Below, in pieces: positions 63,820 to 64,000 of a DNA stretch of 64,000 nt. Below the pieces are notes generated by a model. That model was not told where the DNA came from and searched no databases. It saw only the letters and a list, made by a program, of their open reading frames with translations. Position 1 is the first letter of the stretch. Every line of letters starts with the position of its first letter. Source of the DNA: Chryseobacterium sp. ISL-6 (GTDB taxonomy: Bacteria; Bacteroidota; Bacteroidia; Flavobacteriales; Weeksellaceae); assembly GCF_018613715.1 (NCBI RefSeq), contig NZ_JAGGPT010000005.1, forward strand, positions 1 to 64,000, given 5' to 3'. The translations under genes were made by a program, and so were the position numbers.

Positions 63820-64000
63820 ATGGATATTGTATTAGGTTTACAGTGGGGAGATGAAGGGAAAGGTAAATTCATTGATCTTATTAGTCAGAATTATGATATT
63901 GTAGCACGTTTCAACGGTGGGGCTAATGCCGGACACAGCATAGAGCGTTATGGAAAGAGAATAACATTAAAATCTCTTCCTTCAGGAATATTTATGAAGG
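63820..64000 (+). CDS. purA: Adenylosuccinate synthetase (5' part; 3' end outside window)
   Basis: Sixty codons are visible: [20 protein letters not shown], then [20 protein letters not shown] and [15 protein letters not shown] is the PurA P-loop with the catalytic aspartate, and GGANAGH holds the catalytic histidine. PurA joins IMP and aspartate using GTP on the way to AMP. The wording around NAGHS and [11 protein letters not shown] differs from the main PurA of related flavobacteria as I remember it, so this may be a second copy. It has its own promoter next to a regulator. Confidence 0.85.
   Translation, partial: MDIVLGLQWGDEGKGKFIDLISQNYDIVARFNGGANAGHSIERYGKRITLKSLPSGIFMK

Noticed and set aside
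63820-64000. Possible PurZ (diaminopurine synthesis) instead of PurA
   Set aside because: PurZ enzymes lack the catalytic aspartate of the GDEGKGK loop, and it is present here.

Overview
The window looks like chromosome of a Chryseobacterium-type flavobacterium (Bacteroidota, Weeksellaceae). The DNA is AT-rich. Start sites are preceded by A-rich tracts instead of strong Shine-Dalgarno sequences. Many genes carry the Bacteroidota promoter pattern (TTG or TTTG, about 19 bases, TAnnTTTG). Other pointers are type IX secretion (T9SS) sorting signals, a DUF3276/PUR protein, bacillithiol synthesis, a long NusB and a two-ExbD TonB locus. No prophage, transposase or CRISPR array was seen. The genus is inferred; no search was run.

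Layout. 1-6412: the 5' part of a large secreted IgGFc-binding/Ig-like protein, then tsf, a small secreted protein, accA and gltX. 6795-14971: a MACPF lipoprotein, then seven glycosyltransferases forming a surface-glycan region whose reverse-strand part abuts rocD. 14974-25403: rocD, accC-accB, rpmF, DUF177, pdxA, ribE, an NtrY-like histidine kinase, a TrmN6-like methyltransferase, FtsE, rpmH (too short for most ORF callers) and an NrnA-like DHH phosphoesterase. 25455-33758: patatin, lipoproteins, a hydrolase, a lone ExbD, dsbD, tilS, an OmpA-like lipoprotein and a 49-residue basic ORF. 33945-42388: O-methyltransferase, an NlpC/P60-DUF1648-cupin-waaA operon, a family 2 glycosyltransferase pair, a lipocalin-like lipoprotein and leuS. 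42630-48475: exbB-exbD-exbD-tonB, then a small membrane protein, a PstS-like lipoprotein and a TPR protein. 48642-52871: bshB1, tRNA-His, a T9SS-exported metalloprotease flanked by a 34-base repeat, and a DUF3276 gene. 52971-58599: an ABC exporter, nusB-DUF1573-yajC, an SDR and an MscS channel. 58703-62045: a Ku-LigD non-homologous end-joining operon with ligD split at an A9 tract. 62192-64000: a secreted protein, a Crp/Fnr regulator and the start of a purA-like gene.

How genes work together. accA with accB/accC supplies three of the four acetyl-CoA carboxylase parts (accD is not here). ExbB/ExbD/TonB energises outer-membrane transport. Ku and LigD form a two-gene end-joining system. waaA and the glycosyltransferases build the cell surface.

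The most interesting points are: the ligD break at a slippery A9 run, where a -1 shift restores one 852-residue enzyme; two FNR-type palindromes placed differently at the crp-like and purA-like promoters; a tRNA-His terminator repeated on the far side of the metalloprotease gene, as an old integration would leave; a BSAP-like MACPF lipoprotein; and a possible 22-codon leader ORF before bshB1.
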